From: Oligoflexia bacterium
GTDB taxonomy: Bacteria; Bdellovibrionota; Bdellovibrionia; JABDDW01
Direction: 5' to 3'
Length of the DNA: 32,083 bases
Assembly (NCBI GenBank): GCA_023250675.1
Contig: JAHFAE010000027.1
Location: forward strand, 1 to 32,083
A program made the position numbers and the translations under genes. Every line of letters begins with the position of its first letter. Within the stretch, counting starts at the first letter, position 1. Of the stretch, positions 22,872 through 30,740 are shown one piece after another. Below the pieces are notes generated by a model that searched no databases, had not been told where the DNA came from, and was given only the letters and a program-made list of their open reading frames with translations.

Positions 22872-24881
22872 ATGACAAAATTTATTGTTACAACTGATTT
22901 TGCCCTGAATAACTCTTCAACCGTGGGTTCTGCAAGCCGATCTTTATATTTGGGTGAGAACTTTCTAGCCGCCGAAAAGCTGGGAATCTCAGGACTTGGT
23001 CCCCTATTTCATAAAACATCTGAAGAGATTGCCTATGAATTCTTAGAGTTTTCAAGCGAACTTAATCGCAAAAATCAAAGTCTTACCTATTGGGGGACGC
23101 CTTTAGCTAGTCGAAATACTTTTAGTAATCCCTTGTTTTTCAATCTGGTGTCACTTGTCTCGGTGAGAAGGATAATTGAATCCAAGAAAATTGTTCCTGA
23201 CCTTATAGTTTGCGATTCGCCTGCGTTAGCGAAAATTTTACGGCAGTTTCTAGGTGGCGACTGGAGACTAAAACTTTCTTTGCGAGATACATTTTTACCC
23301 GGTATTAATTTCTTAAAAACACGAATTAAAGCTATACGGTTTTTACTTCGTTCCACAGCCCTGTGCCTATTTACCCAAACACTCAAAAACCAGAGAATAT
23401 CTGAGGCCTCAAAAAACATTTTTATATTGAGAACCTGGGTCACAGGGAGTTGCATTGATTCTAATGGCAATTACAAAAATCGAAATTTTGGTGGTCTAGG
23501 GCAGTATTTAGAATCAAAGGGTAAGGACCCGTGGGTTCTTCCCATGTTTTTTGATTTACCTAGAAGTATTTTTTCACAAATCAAAATGATGTCTCAACTA
23601 TCGCAGAAATTTATTTTTCATGAGCAGTATTTAAAACCCTCTGACTATTTGGGTATTGTGAGGCGACATTTCAAAGAATGGAATCGGTCCTTCAAAGGTT
23701 ATTTTTTTGAAGGATTTGATGTTTCTGCAATTTTGATTGAGATCCACCAAACAAAGTCATTTTATTCCCAATTATTGGATCTCAATAGTGTTTGGGATCT
23801 TCTTAGAGTTCTTGGTGGACAAGGTATTGAACCAGAGGCTTTGTATTACCCCATCGAAATGAATTTTATGGAAAATACACTGAATCTCGCATGTAAAGCT
23901 TTTTTGCCAAAGACCATTGCAGCCGGGTTCCAGCATACAGTTTGGTTTAAAGGCCAATGGGGAATGTTTTTGAGCGGATCTGAATCAAAATTTCACCCTC
24001 AACCTGATGAAATAATTTGTAGTGGAAAAGAATATCGTAGAATTTTCAAAGAGGCCGGAATTACAAAACCCACTCTTCGATTGGGATGCAATTTGCGATT
24101 CACCGATGTCAATCAAAGTGGGCACGATGTCAGGCCATCGCAAGAAAAAGGCGGTCTATTTGACGATTCGAAGTCCACTTCCGCAAATGATTTTCGATCA
24201 ACCCACCCGTTAGCAAATGGGTTAACAGGGGGTATTTTTTCTAATTTCCCAAATTCAACTTCTAATAATTCACAGGGTCACGGCTCCTCATATAAAATGA
24301 AAAATATCTTAGTTCTCCTTCACCAATATGAACAGCTCTCGTTCCAAACTCTCCATTGGCTCTCTCATTTTTCCCGAAATGGCAAACCCGCCACTACTGT
24401 CGAAAAGTTCCGGTATATTTTAAAACCCCACCCCAGTTTGAATTTAGATCAACTTAAAGGGCTCTGCCAGAAATTCGGTTTTAAGAACTGTGAGTGGGCC
24501 ATGGGCAATGTCCACGATGCTTTGAAAAACTGCGATGTTGTCGTTATGTCGGCAGCGTCTGTTTCGTATCTTGAAGTTTTGGCCGAAGGAAAGCCCATAA
24601 TTTCATTAAAATTAGACAATGTGGTTCAATTCGATCCCTTGTTTGAAAAATATCCGATTAGGCCCGCAGAATCTGTAGACGATCTAAAAACTTTGTTGAA
24701 TTTCGCTCTAAATTTATCGAGTTCCACGAGACATGAACTTGCTGAATTTGGCAAATCGATCAAAGAAAAATACTTTGAACCAGTAAGTGGCGAGCGAATG
24801 AAAGAATTTCTGCTTCCGCCAGAAAAACCAAACCCTCGGCGCACTCCCCATTTTGAATCTCAAAGCGAGGCAAATTTATGA
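22872..24881 (+). CDS. Large surface-carbohydrate glycosyltransferase-like protein with a low-complexity insert
   Basis: A 669-aa protein without predicted membrane spans. The C-terminal third looks like a GT-B nucleotide-binding domain: NILVLLHQYEQLSF, RYILKPHPSLNLDQL and VVMSAASVSYLEVLAEGKPI, as in sialyl-/glycerophosphotransferase-like and capsule enzymes. The N-terminal two thirds resemble the large surface carbohydrate biosynthesis proteins of Leptospira-type loci; the exact family call is from memory. Residues ~411-475 form a hydrophilic stretch rich in Ser, Asn, Gly and Asp, separating the strand TLRLGCNLRF from the C-terminal domain. It probably transfers the CMP-sugar made by this operon. 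It starts 15 nt after the epimerase and overlaps the GNAT by 4 nt. Confidence 0.6.
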   Translation: MTKFIVTTDFALNNSSTVGSASRSLYLGENFLAAEKLGISGLGPLFHKTSEEIAYEFLEFSSELNRKNQSLTYWGTPLASRNTFSNPLFFNLVSLVSVRRIIESKKIVPDLIVCDSPALAKILRQFLGGDWRLKLSLRDTFLPGINFLKTRIKAIRFLLRSTALCLFTQTLKNQRISEASKNIFILRTWVTGSCIDSNGNYKNRNFGGLGQYLESKGKDPWVLPMFFDLPRSIFSQIKMMSQLSQKFIFHEQYLKPSDYLGIVRRHFKEWNRSFKGYFFEGFDVSAILIEIHQTKSFYSQLLDLNSVWDLLRVLGGQGIEPEALYYPIEMNFMENTLNLACKAFLPKTIAAGFQHTVWFKGQWGMFLSGSESKFHPQPDEIICSGKEYRRIFKEAGITKPTLRLGCNLRFTDVNQSGHDVRPSQEKGGLFDDSKSTSANDFRSTHPLANGLTGGIFSNFPNSTSNNSQGHGSSYKMKNILVLLHQYEQLSFQTLHWLSHFSRNGKPATTVEKFRYILKPHPSLNLDQLKGLCQKFGFKNCEWAMGNVHDALKNCDVVVMSAASVSYLEVLAEGKPIISLKLDNVVQFDPLFEKYPIRPAESVDDLKTLLNFALNLSSSTRHELAEFGKSIKEKYFEPVSGERMKEFLLPPEKPNPRRTPHFESQSEANL

Positions 24882-25402
24882 TGAGCTTGCTCGAGAGCCC
24901 AAGACTTAAATACGAAAAACTGTCTTTGATTCATGTGACCGATCGCTATTTAAGTTGGATCAACGACCCAGTGATCAGAATAGGTTTAGAAAGTGTCAGT
25001 GTGAGCGGCCCCCCATCGACAATGGACGATCTTAAGAATTATGTAGGCAACTTAGACCAAAAGGCTCACGTGTTTGCTATTATTTGGAAAGAATCTCATA
25101 TCGGAAACATTAAAATCCACATGATCGAGCCGAAACATGGGCGAGCGGAGATTGGTTATTTGATTGGTGATAGGTCAGTTTCAGGAATGGGTTTTGGCAC
25201 AGAAGCAGTGGGTCGCATCACTCGGTATTGTTTTGAAAACCTAGATCTTCGAAAAGTGACTGCTGGTTGTTATGCCGACAACATGGGCTCCATAAGAATT
25301 CTAGAGAAAAATGGCTATTTGCAGGAGGGCCATCTTAAGTTTCATATTCGTCGAGACGGCGAATATATTGATGTTTTAAGATTTGGAAAGCTAAAGCCTT
25401 AG
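24878..25402 (+). CDS. GNAT N-acetyltransferase (RimJ/RimL or PseH type)
   Basis: A 174-aa acetyltransferase. ESPRLKYEKLSLIHVTDRYL is the typical N-terminal start, RAEIGYLIGDRSVSGMGFGT continuing EAVGRITRYCF is the acetyl-CoA-binding motif A, and KVTAGCYADNMGSIRILEKN is motif B, followed by GYLQEGHLKFHIRRDGEYID. PseH of the pseudaminic acid pathway belongs to this group, so it could acetylate UDP-4-amino-4,6-dideoxy-AltNAc, or another aminosugar of this operon. It is the last gene of the plus operon; its ATG overlaps the preceding stop (ATGA), with GCGAGG upstream. Confidence 0.82.
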   Translation: MMSLLESPRLKYEKLSLIHVTDRYLSWINDPVIRIGLESVSVSGPPSTMDDLKNYVGNLDQKAHVFAIIWKESHIGNIKIHMIEPKHGRAEIGYLIGDRSVSGMGFGTEAVGRITRYCFENLDLRKVTAGCYADNMGSIRILEKNGYLQEGHLKFHIRRDGEYIDVLRFGKLKP

Positions 25403-25511
25403 CCCTAGTACTCCTAGAAAAGCAACTACAGACAGGATTTCCATAGATGCTGGACCTCCCAGCCGTCATCCATAAGAGAATGAGACTGCCGCTAATAATC
25501 TGCTTTAAGCC

Positions 25512-25640
25512 CTAGTATGAGAAAAAGATTCTTAACACCAACTCTGCTAAACGAAGAAATAACAATATTAAGGTCGAGTTTCTCTTTAGCTTTTTGGCGA
25601 TCATCCGAATGTAAAGACGACGGTTATGTCGGCTTGCCAT
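25512..25640 (-). CDS. 42-aa basic, hydrophobic peptide ORF
   Basis: ATG 25640 is preceded by GGGAGGT with a 5-nt spacer, an excellent ribosome site. The peptide starts MASRHNRRLYIRMIAKKLKR and ends in a hydrophobic helix (STLILLFLRLAELVLRIFFS). The strongly basic N-terminus plus one helix resembles small membrane peptides. The frame is also open further upstream to GTG 25733, without a better start. The Shine-Dalgarno is the 3' arm of a hairpin. It could be a regulated small protein or a leader peptide; chance is not excluded because codon evidence is slight. Confidence 0.4.
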   Translation of the reverse strand: MASRHNRRLYIRMIAKKLKRNSTLILLFLRLAELVLRIFFSY

Positions 25641-25645
25641 AAGGC

Positions 25646-25663
25646 ACCTCCCGGTAAGGAGGT
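25646..25663 (-). promoter_or_regulatory. Hairpin sequestering the ribosome site of the 42-aa ORF
   Basis: On the minus strand ACCTCC and GGAGGT pair perfectly (6 bp) around TTACCG. The GGAGGT arm is the Shine-Dalgarno of the 42-aa ORF, ending 5 nt before its ATG. A second perfect stem, GCCTT/AAGGC with a 5-nt loop, lies at 25668-25682 immediately upstream in the transcript. Such an arrangement can gate translation. Confidence 0.45.
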
Positions 25664-25715
25664 ATTCGCCTTCGGCCAAGGCTGTACCGGCCGCTTCACC
25701 TGTAGCAGCTAGAAA

Positions 25716-25747
25716 GCCCAGCAGTGCAAACACATTGCAAGCTGGGC
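25716..25747. terminator. Strong stem-loop, terminator or part of a structured RNA
   Basis: GCCCAGC (25716-25722) pairs with GCTGGGC (25741-25747), and inside it TGCAA (25725-25729) pairs with TTGCA (25735-25739), giving 12 bp with a small asymmetric internal loop and a 5-nt apical loop. On the plus strand CATTCTTTTAAAT follows; on the minus strand TTTCTAG follows. It could terminate the pse-side operon, whose last gene stops at 25826, or end a plus-strand small RNA. Confidence 0.5.
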
Positions 25748-25787
25748 CATTCTTTTAAATACCATAAATTAGATTTGGCAATTTGTT

Positions 25788-25801
25788 CGGACAGATGTCC
25801 G
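25788..25801. other. Short hairpin CGGAC-AGAT-GTCCG
   Basis: A perfect 5-bp stem with a tetraloop, adjoining CCGGCCGG, just beyond the formyltransferase stop. Small on its own, it is noted as part of the cluster of structures in this gap. Confidence 0.3.
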
Positions 25802-25825
25802 GCCGGCGAGACGGATCTTTACTTG

Positions 25826-26407
25826 CTAAGAATTACTTCGGGAATAATTTTCGAGGTTGCCCACAGGCGTGTCGAATTGTTTTGGCTCAAGCAGAAATTC
25901 CAGACTCTTTCGATCTTGAGTTCGATGAAAAGAGCCGCCCATAACCTGGGGTCGTGGCTGACATTGCCCTGATTTTATCAAGGGCCACTTGGCACTAAAC
26001 ATGGCACAAATTTCAGAAACAAGTTTTTCGTAACTTGTCCGCAGTGTATCTTCAGAAGACATCTGGACTTCTTTTTGAAAAAGAATGGCCCCCGAATCAA
26101 GGCCCTCATCCACGAGATGAATGGTCACGCCTTTTGGCGTATTTTCGACAAAGCTCCAAAAATTGGGGTCAGCCCCACGATTCCAAGGTAAATAGGAAAT
26201 ATGGAGATTGATAATTTTCAGCGAAAATAAATCGATGATGTCCTTTTTAATAATGTGACGGTATCCGAAACTAACAATGAATTCGAAACTACCAGAGGCA
26301 ACAAAATCTGCGTCGATCTTTTCCTCATAGACAACCACTGATTCACCTTGATCCCGAAGAAAAGAAACTATTGAAGATTTTGGACTTCCTAAAAATAAAA
26401 CATTCAC
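25826..26407 (-). CDS. Formyltransferase-family protein (compact)
   Basis: A 193-aa protein of the methionyl-tRNA/sugar formyltransferase fold, which transfers a formyl group from N10-formyltetrahydrofolate. NVLFLGSPKSSIVSFL is the N-terminal strand-loop. IINLHISYLPWNRGADPNFW holds the catalytic Asn67 and His69, and KGVTIHLVDEGLDSGAIL the catalytic Asp104. It is shorter than Fmt (~310 aa) and lacks its C-terminal OB domain, so an N-formylation of an aminosugar is likely, as for QdtF or VioF-type enzymes. GTG 26407 lies 7 nt after the peptidase-like gene stop; the longer reading overlaps that gene in another frame and is rejected. Substrate is not known; a pseudaminic acid derivative is a reasonable guess. 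Confidence 0.8.
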   Translation of the reverse strand: MNVLFLGSPKSSIVSFLRDQGESVVVYEEKIDADFVASGSFEFIVSFGYRHIIKKDIIDLFSLKIINLHISYLPWNRGADPNFWSFVENTPKGVTIHLVDEGLDSGAILFQKEVQMSSEDTLRTSYEKLVSEICAMFSAKWPLIKSGQCQPRPQVMGGSFHRTQDRKSLEFLLEPKQFDTPVGNLENYSRSNS

Positions 26408-26414
26408 TTCAAAC

Positions 26415-27734
26415 TCACTCGTCGGCCAACCGCAAGAGATCAGCTTCCCTAAGTTTCTGGGCCAATGGCGCAAGATCAAGAGCATCCACACCCAAAAGTT
26501 CGGCAATATCGACTAAATCATGGTTGCCGTCAGAAAAGGCCAAAACATTGGCCATATTGCGAACCCGAGCCGCCATATCTTTGGTCCCCAATGTGGGTCG
26601 CAGACCCCGCTTGCCCAACTGTGGCTCACCAATGCACGTTACTTGAAATTTTCTATTTTCTTCAAACAATTCTAAACATCGAGTGTAAACATTAAAACTT
26701 CCCTCAAACCCTGACGCAGAAATCAAATCTAAATTGTCTAATGAAGTATGGTACTCAGGATAAGTTGCATATTTACTTCGCATCACAGAAACCATGGGGA
26801 GATCAACTCCCGGGCTACAGTACTGGCGCTCATCGCTCCCCCGATCTGCAAATGAATAGTTCTTGTATCCGGGCACCAAGCGATTCATCACATGAGTCGT
26901 GATCTTGTCGGTCACTGTGCCACCAAGACGCGAGGGTAAGAAGGAATAATCTCTATCATCACCAACGCATGTAATCTGGTAGGCGCCAAATACTTTTTTT
27001 CTAAGACTCTCTAGATTTTTATCGATATAAACGATGGCTCCAATGGTTTCAGGGACAAACACAAGGCGATAACTGTATCGGCGTTTTTTCTGCTTAATCC
27101 ACTGACCAAGAAACGCAGTCAGAACAGGCCCTGAGACTTCATTGTTGCCCATCGAAGGATGACAAATATATGTAGATAGAAAAATCTCTTTTTCAGATTC
27201 CCCGGGCAGAAAAACTTCGCCATAAGTTAATGACCCTTTTTCTAAAGAACTATCAATGAAGACTTCGTACTGATCGGGCTTCAACCTTAGACGATCATTG
27301 TGAGTAAGGCAAAAACCCCAAGTTCGATTGTAGTAAGAAGTGATATAGGGAATGGCATCTGGTTGATCAGGCAATGAATGAAGATTTTTTTGAAGTTCTT
27401 CCAATGAAATCTTTTTGCTCACGGGCTCGCTGTAATTAACCAAATGCAAATTATTTGCTTTGAAATCAATAACCCGACGACCCGTCGAGTTTTTGACGTA
27501 AGCATCTTTGATGTTCCATTCAAAAGGCACTGTCCAATCTAGACAGGTTTCACCTGAAGGGACTTCAAAAATCTGCATTTCAGGTAAATAAGACTGAATG
27601 AGTTTTAAAGTTTGCCTAACCCCATTGCCTGTAATACTTCTACAAATAGGAAAAAGCTCTTGGGCAAATCTGTACATTTGCTGACCAACGTCGCGAGCTG
27701 ACTCCAGATTGTTTTGATATTTTTCCAAATTCAT
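26415..27734 (-). CDS. DUF4910-type aminopeptidase-like protein
   Basis: A 439-aa protein of the family usually annotated DUF4910, with an M28-like peptidase core. LFPICRSITGNGVRQTLKLI is the N-terminal hallmark. STYICHPSMGNNEVSGPVLT, VFVPETIGAIVYI, FADRGSDERQYCSPGVDLPM and YATYPEYHTSLDNLDLIS supply His, Glu and Asp residues placed like the zinc ligands of M28 enzymes. Residues ~365-439 resemble a winged-helix module. Members are frequent in polysaccharide loci, where their reaction is unknown; amide hydrolysis on an aminosugar is a possibility. The start ATG 27734 is 36 nt after the preceding stop. Confidence 0.7.
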   Translation of the reverse strand: MNLEKYQNNLESARDVGQQMYRFAQELFPICRSITGNGVRQTLKLIQSYLPEMQIFEVPSGETCLDWTVPFEWNIKDAYVKNSTGRRVIDFKANNLHLVNYSEPVSKKISLEELQKNLHSLPDQPDAIPYITSYYNRTWGFCLTHNDRLRLKPDQYEVFIDSSLEKGSLTYGEVFLPGESEKEIFLSTYICHPSMGNNEVSGPVLTAFLGQWIKQKKRRYSYRLVFVPETIGAIVYIDKNLESLRKKVFGAYQITCVGDDRDYSFLPSRLGGTVTDKITTHVMNRLVPGYKNYSFADRGSDERQYCSPGVDLPMVSVMRSKYATYPEYHTSLDNLDLISASGFEGSFNVYTRCLELFEENRKFQVTCIGEPQLGKRGLRPTLGTKDMAARVRNMANVLAFSDGNHDLVDIAELLGVDALDLAPLAQKLREADLLRLADE

Positions 27735-27770
27735 ATCTTGACGCTAAACTAGTAAAGAGATCGATCTAAA

Positions 27771-29639
27771 TCAAATAGACAATTGGGGATTATTGATAAG
27801 GTTATTAAATCGGCTCAAGGGATCCCCAACAGGCCCCACCACTGATTCAAACTCATGAAAAGGAATTTCCCAACGATTTTCAAGCATTTCGGCCACTCGC
27901 ATTCGAAGTTCGTCACGGCCGTGGGTCATGACCAAAGAAAGGGCTTGGGGCCGAAATCGCCAAATCGTATTGAGGGGATCATGGTAAAGCCCCAAACGTC
28001 TCTTGTTTAATGCTACAAGCACTGGTGAAGTAAAAGGAAGCCCCAAGCAAAGATCGGCCATGGCGACTGCCTGATAAGGGTCGGCCGTATGATCAAGGGC
28101 AATGACCCGCGCATTTTTTACATAGCTTTCATCGGGATTCCAAAGTTTGGCCATATTGGGGGGATATTCCCTTGTGGGATCATTGGCCGTTCGCTTTGGT
28201 TTTAAAATAAGTTTTACTTGGGGGAATTCCTCTAAGAGATAAATGAGATCGGCAAAAAATTTATCCAACATTTCTATAGGGTAAGGCGCAGGCCCAAAAC
28301 CCCACCGAGCTCGACTTATTTTTGTGATAGCCGGAACATCAAAGACTGAAATAAAAAAATCTCCAGGCTTTTCAAGAATACCTTCATTTTTTCTCAATAA
28401 AGAAGCCGAAGTTTCAAGAAACCCAGCGTTGCCGCACATGACAGGGCCAATTATTCTAAATATCGGCCGAAACTCTGGCAATCGCACGTGACGTCTTGAG
28501 TATTCTATTTCAGCTTCACGGCTCCAAACCCAAATTTCTTTGGATACAGGGACACTATGGGCAATATCAAGTTCGGCTAACCTTTCAGACGAAGAATTAT
28601 ATCGAAAAATATTTGAACCGTAAAACCAAAGAACCGTTCGAACGCCAACGGCATTTGCAGCGGCCACAGCTGGTAAATCTGGCCATGAAGCTGAAATAGA
28701 AGATAGAAAAACCTGGGGTTTAAATCTATGCAATAACGGAATCCACGGTGCACCTTGATATAAAAAACTTAAAACGCAAGGAGCGTTAAATGAAAGGGGC
28801 AACGAAAAAATAAGGCGTAACGAGGCTCCTAAAATACTGAGTAAAGTTTTAAGGCGTTCGTAAAAAGGGATTAAAAGAAAGCTTTGAGTAAAAGGCGCCC
28901 AGGTCAAATTATTTTCTTTTAACCACGCACGACAGCTCCCACTGGGGGTATTAGGAAGAAAATAGATTTCAGATTTTGAAGCCCCCGCTTGTCTTGAAAT
29001 GGCCGAGAAGTCTAGTCTTGACGGTCCATCGGCCATTTCAGGAGTAGAAATACCCACCCAAAAGGCACCGTACTTTTTTTGTTCAAGGGGTTTTATTTTA
29101 GAAGAAATAGAAAAGGTTTGAATAAATATTTTTGCCAAGGGACGAAAGGCTTTTATCCAGAGCCAAAGGCGATCGGCAAAAGACAAAAAGTACAATACCT
29201 TCAAAGAGTTTTCAGGAAATCTTAAGATCAAGTTTTCTTGGCGGGCATCAAGCAGAGTACTAACTCGATAGGCACTTCCGCCTTCACGGGCTACGCGCAT
29301 CTGAGATAATTTTAAGAAAAAATAATGTCTTTCGTAGGCGCGGGCTAACCACTGAAACCATGTGTCAGTAAAATCAATCTCCACACCGCAAGCACGACTC
29401 ATGAGCGGGGGTCTTTGTTCCCACGTGGCAATGGTGTTTGTCCAGTGGGAATGAATTTCTTCAGACGTTGAGTACCATTGATCAAGATTCATGAGGTCTT
29501 CAGCACCAATATTTTCAAAGTGTCTCAGCCAAGATTCAGGAACATTTTCAGGCTGCCAATACACGATCTTAAAAAATAGCGCTAAGACTCGGGCTAAGAC
29601 GTAATTAACTGGATTTATGGTGCTGAAGTATATGGTCAA
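27771..29639 (-). CDS. Large surface-carbohydrate biosynthesis protein, glycosyltransferase-like
   Basis: About 622 aa. It begins MTIYFSTINPVNYVLARVLA. The second half looks like a GT-B enzyme: SSISASWPDLPAVAAANAVG and VRTVLWFYGSN, KEIWVWSREAEIEYSR, VKLILKPKRTAND, and a nucleotide-side motif ADPYQAVAMADLCLGLPFTS. One hydrophobic stretch near residues 258-282 could be membrane-associated. It resembles the protein at 22872 in size and C-terminal layout. A transferase for the pseudaminic-acid-type sugar is inferred. TTG 29639 is chosen because it overlaps the pseI stop as TTGA; a TTG at 29654 is also possible. Confidence 0.55.
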   Translation of the reverse strand: MTIYFSTINPVNYVLARVLALFFKIVYWQPENVPESWLRHFENIGAEDLMNLDQWYSTSEEIHSHWTNTIATWEQRPPLMSRACGVEIDFTDTWFQWLARAYERHYFFLKLSQMRVAREGGSAYRVSTLLDARQENLILRFPENSLKVLYFLSFADRLWLWIKAFRPLAKIFIQTFSISSKIKPLEQKKYGAFWVGISTPEMADGPSRLDFSAISRQAGASKSEIYFLPNTPSGSCRAWLKENNLTWAPFTQSFLLIPFYERLKTLLSILGASLRLIFSLPLSFNAPCVLSFLYQGAPWIPLLHRFKPQVFLSSISASWPDLPAVAAANAVGVRTVLWFYGSNIFRYNSSSERLAELDIAHSVPVSKEIWVWSREAEIEYSRRHVRLPEFRPIFRIIGPVMCGNAGFLETSASLLRKNEGILEKPGDFFISVFDVPAITKISRARWGFGPAPYPIEMLDKFFADLIYLLEEFPQVKLILKPKRTANDPTREYPPNMAKLWNPDESYVKNARVIALDHTADPYQAVAMADLCLGLPFTSPVLVALNKRRLGLYHDPLNTIWRFRPQALSLVMTHGRDELRMRVAEMLENRWEIPFHEFESVVGPVGDPLSRFNNLINNPQLSI

Positions 29640-30691
29640 AGAAGGTGATCCCAATGAAGGGGCGTACCCCGTCGCAGCTCTTTATTGGTTACTTTGCCAA
29701 GGACAGAATCGTAGTGCTTTGGTGACATTCCATACCCTGGTCGAATGGTGCGAATATTTTCTTCAGTCAATCGTTCTCCGGGTTTAATGTCTTTAACAAC
29801 ATAAATAGAGCGTCGAAATTTCAAAGAAGATTGCTCGCTTTCAGTTACGCCATAACTCACTTGCCCCAATGACTGCCACGCTCGTTCTGTTTCTCTAACA
29901 AGAGCGGCCAATTCTGTGGGTTCCAATGAAAATGCCGAATCCACACCGCCTTCAGCTCTTGATAGAGTGAAATGTTTTTCAATTACGGTAGCCCCTAGGG
30001 CAATACTTGCTACGGCCACACCAATGCCTAGAGTATGATCTGATATACCAACTTGCACATCAAAGAGATCGCGAAGATGGGGAATTGTTTTTATATTTGT
30101 ACCCTCAGGGGTCGCAGGGTAGCTGCTCGTGCATTTTAACAAAATAATGTCTTGACCACCGGCTTTTCGAACTGTGCGCACGGTTTCATCTAAATCAGCA
30201 GCCGTTGCCATTCCCGTTGAAATAATAATGGGTTTTCCCGTGGCGGCCACTTTTCTTATCAAAGGCAAATCTGTATTTTCAAATGATGCGATTTTATAAA
30301 ATGGCACCTTTAATTTTTCTAAAAAATCTACGGCGGTAGCATCAAAGGGGGTGCTAAAACCCACCATTCCATGTTCACTGCACCTATCAAAAATGGCTTT
30401 ATGCCATTCCCATGGTGTGTAGGCTTCTTGATAGAGTTTATGGAGGGACTTACCCATCCACAGACTTTGCGAGTCGTTTATGAAGAATTCACCTTCATTG
30501 AGATCTAAAGTCATCGTATCAGCGGTGTATGTTTGAATCTTGAGGGCATGGGCGCCGGAACGAGCTGCCGCATCTACTATTTCAAGGGCTCGCTCAAGGG
30601 ATTGGTTATGGTTGCCTGACATCTCGGCAATAATAAAGGGAGCGAATTCGGGGCCAACTTGGTGATTTCCTAACCTAATTGTCTTTGCCAT
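29636..30691 (-). CDS. pseI: Pseudaminic acid synthase
   Basis: A 351-aa NeuB-family enzyme that condenses 2,4-diacetamido-2,4,6-trideoxy-L-altrose with PEP to give pseudaminic acid. FIIAEMSGNHNQSLERALEI (residues 19-38) has the canonical NHN motif, followed by HALKIQTYTADTMTL, FSTPFDATAVDFLE, IISTGMA, VGISDHTLGIGVA, and EKHFTLSRAEGGVDSAFSLE, whose GGVDSAFSLEP ending is typical of PseI rather than NeuB. The C-terminal SAF domain is present (RRSIYVVKDIKPGERLTEEN). ATG 30691 has AAGGAT upstream. Neighbouring pseG supports the call. Confidence 0.93.
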   Translation of the reverse strand: MAKTIRLGNHQVGPEFAPFIIAEMSGNHNQSLERALEIVDAAARSGAHALKIQTYTADTMTLDLNEGEFFINDSQSLWMGKSLHKLYQEAYTPWEWHKAIFDRCSEHGMVGFSTPFDATAVDFLEKLKVPFYKIASFENTDLPLIRKVAATGKPIIISTGMATAADLDETVRTVRKAGGQDIILLKCTSSYPATPEGTNIKTIPHLRDLFDVQVGISDHTLGIGVAVASIALGATVIEKHFTLSRAEGGVDSAFSLEPTELAALVRETERAWQSLGQVSYGVTESEQSSLKFRRSIYVVKDIKPGERLTEENIRTIRPGYGMSPKHYDSVLGKVTNKELRRGTPLHWDHLL

Positions 30692-30740
30692 CTACGATCC
30701 TTTTTTAAGTTCTGAAGGAATCAAATATTAGTCTACTGAG

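Larger units (their letters stand above)
25403..25825. other. Structured intergenic island between convergent operons
   Basis: A 423-bp stretch between the GNAT stop and the formyltransferase stop, with no conserved gene recognised. It contains at least four stem-loops (25646-25663, 25668-25682, 25716-25747, 25788-25801), the palindrome CCGGCCGG at 25799-25806, and a 42-aa ORF on the minus strand. It appears richer in G+C than its AT-rich flanks. A minus-strand leader, a plus-strand small RNA or the two operon terminators could account for it. Confidence 0.5.

Noticed and set aside
25401-25517. Direct repeat AGCCCTAGTA at 25401-25410 and 25508-25517
   Set aside because: Only two copies of 10 bp, with no mobile-element gene or further flanking identity; it may be chance.
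25724-25972. 82-aa plus-strand frame across the intergenic hairpins
   Set aside because: It overlaps the 3' end of the formyltransferase in antisense and reads through the strong stem-loop; no family features.
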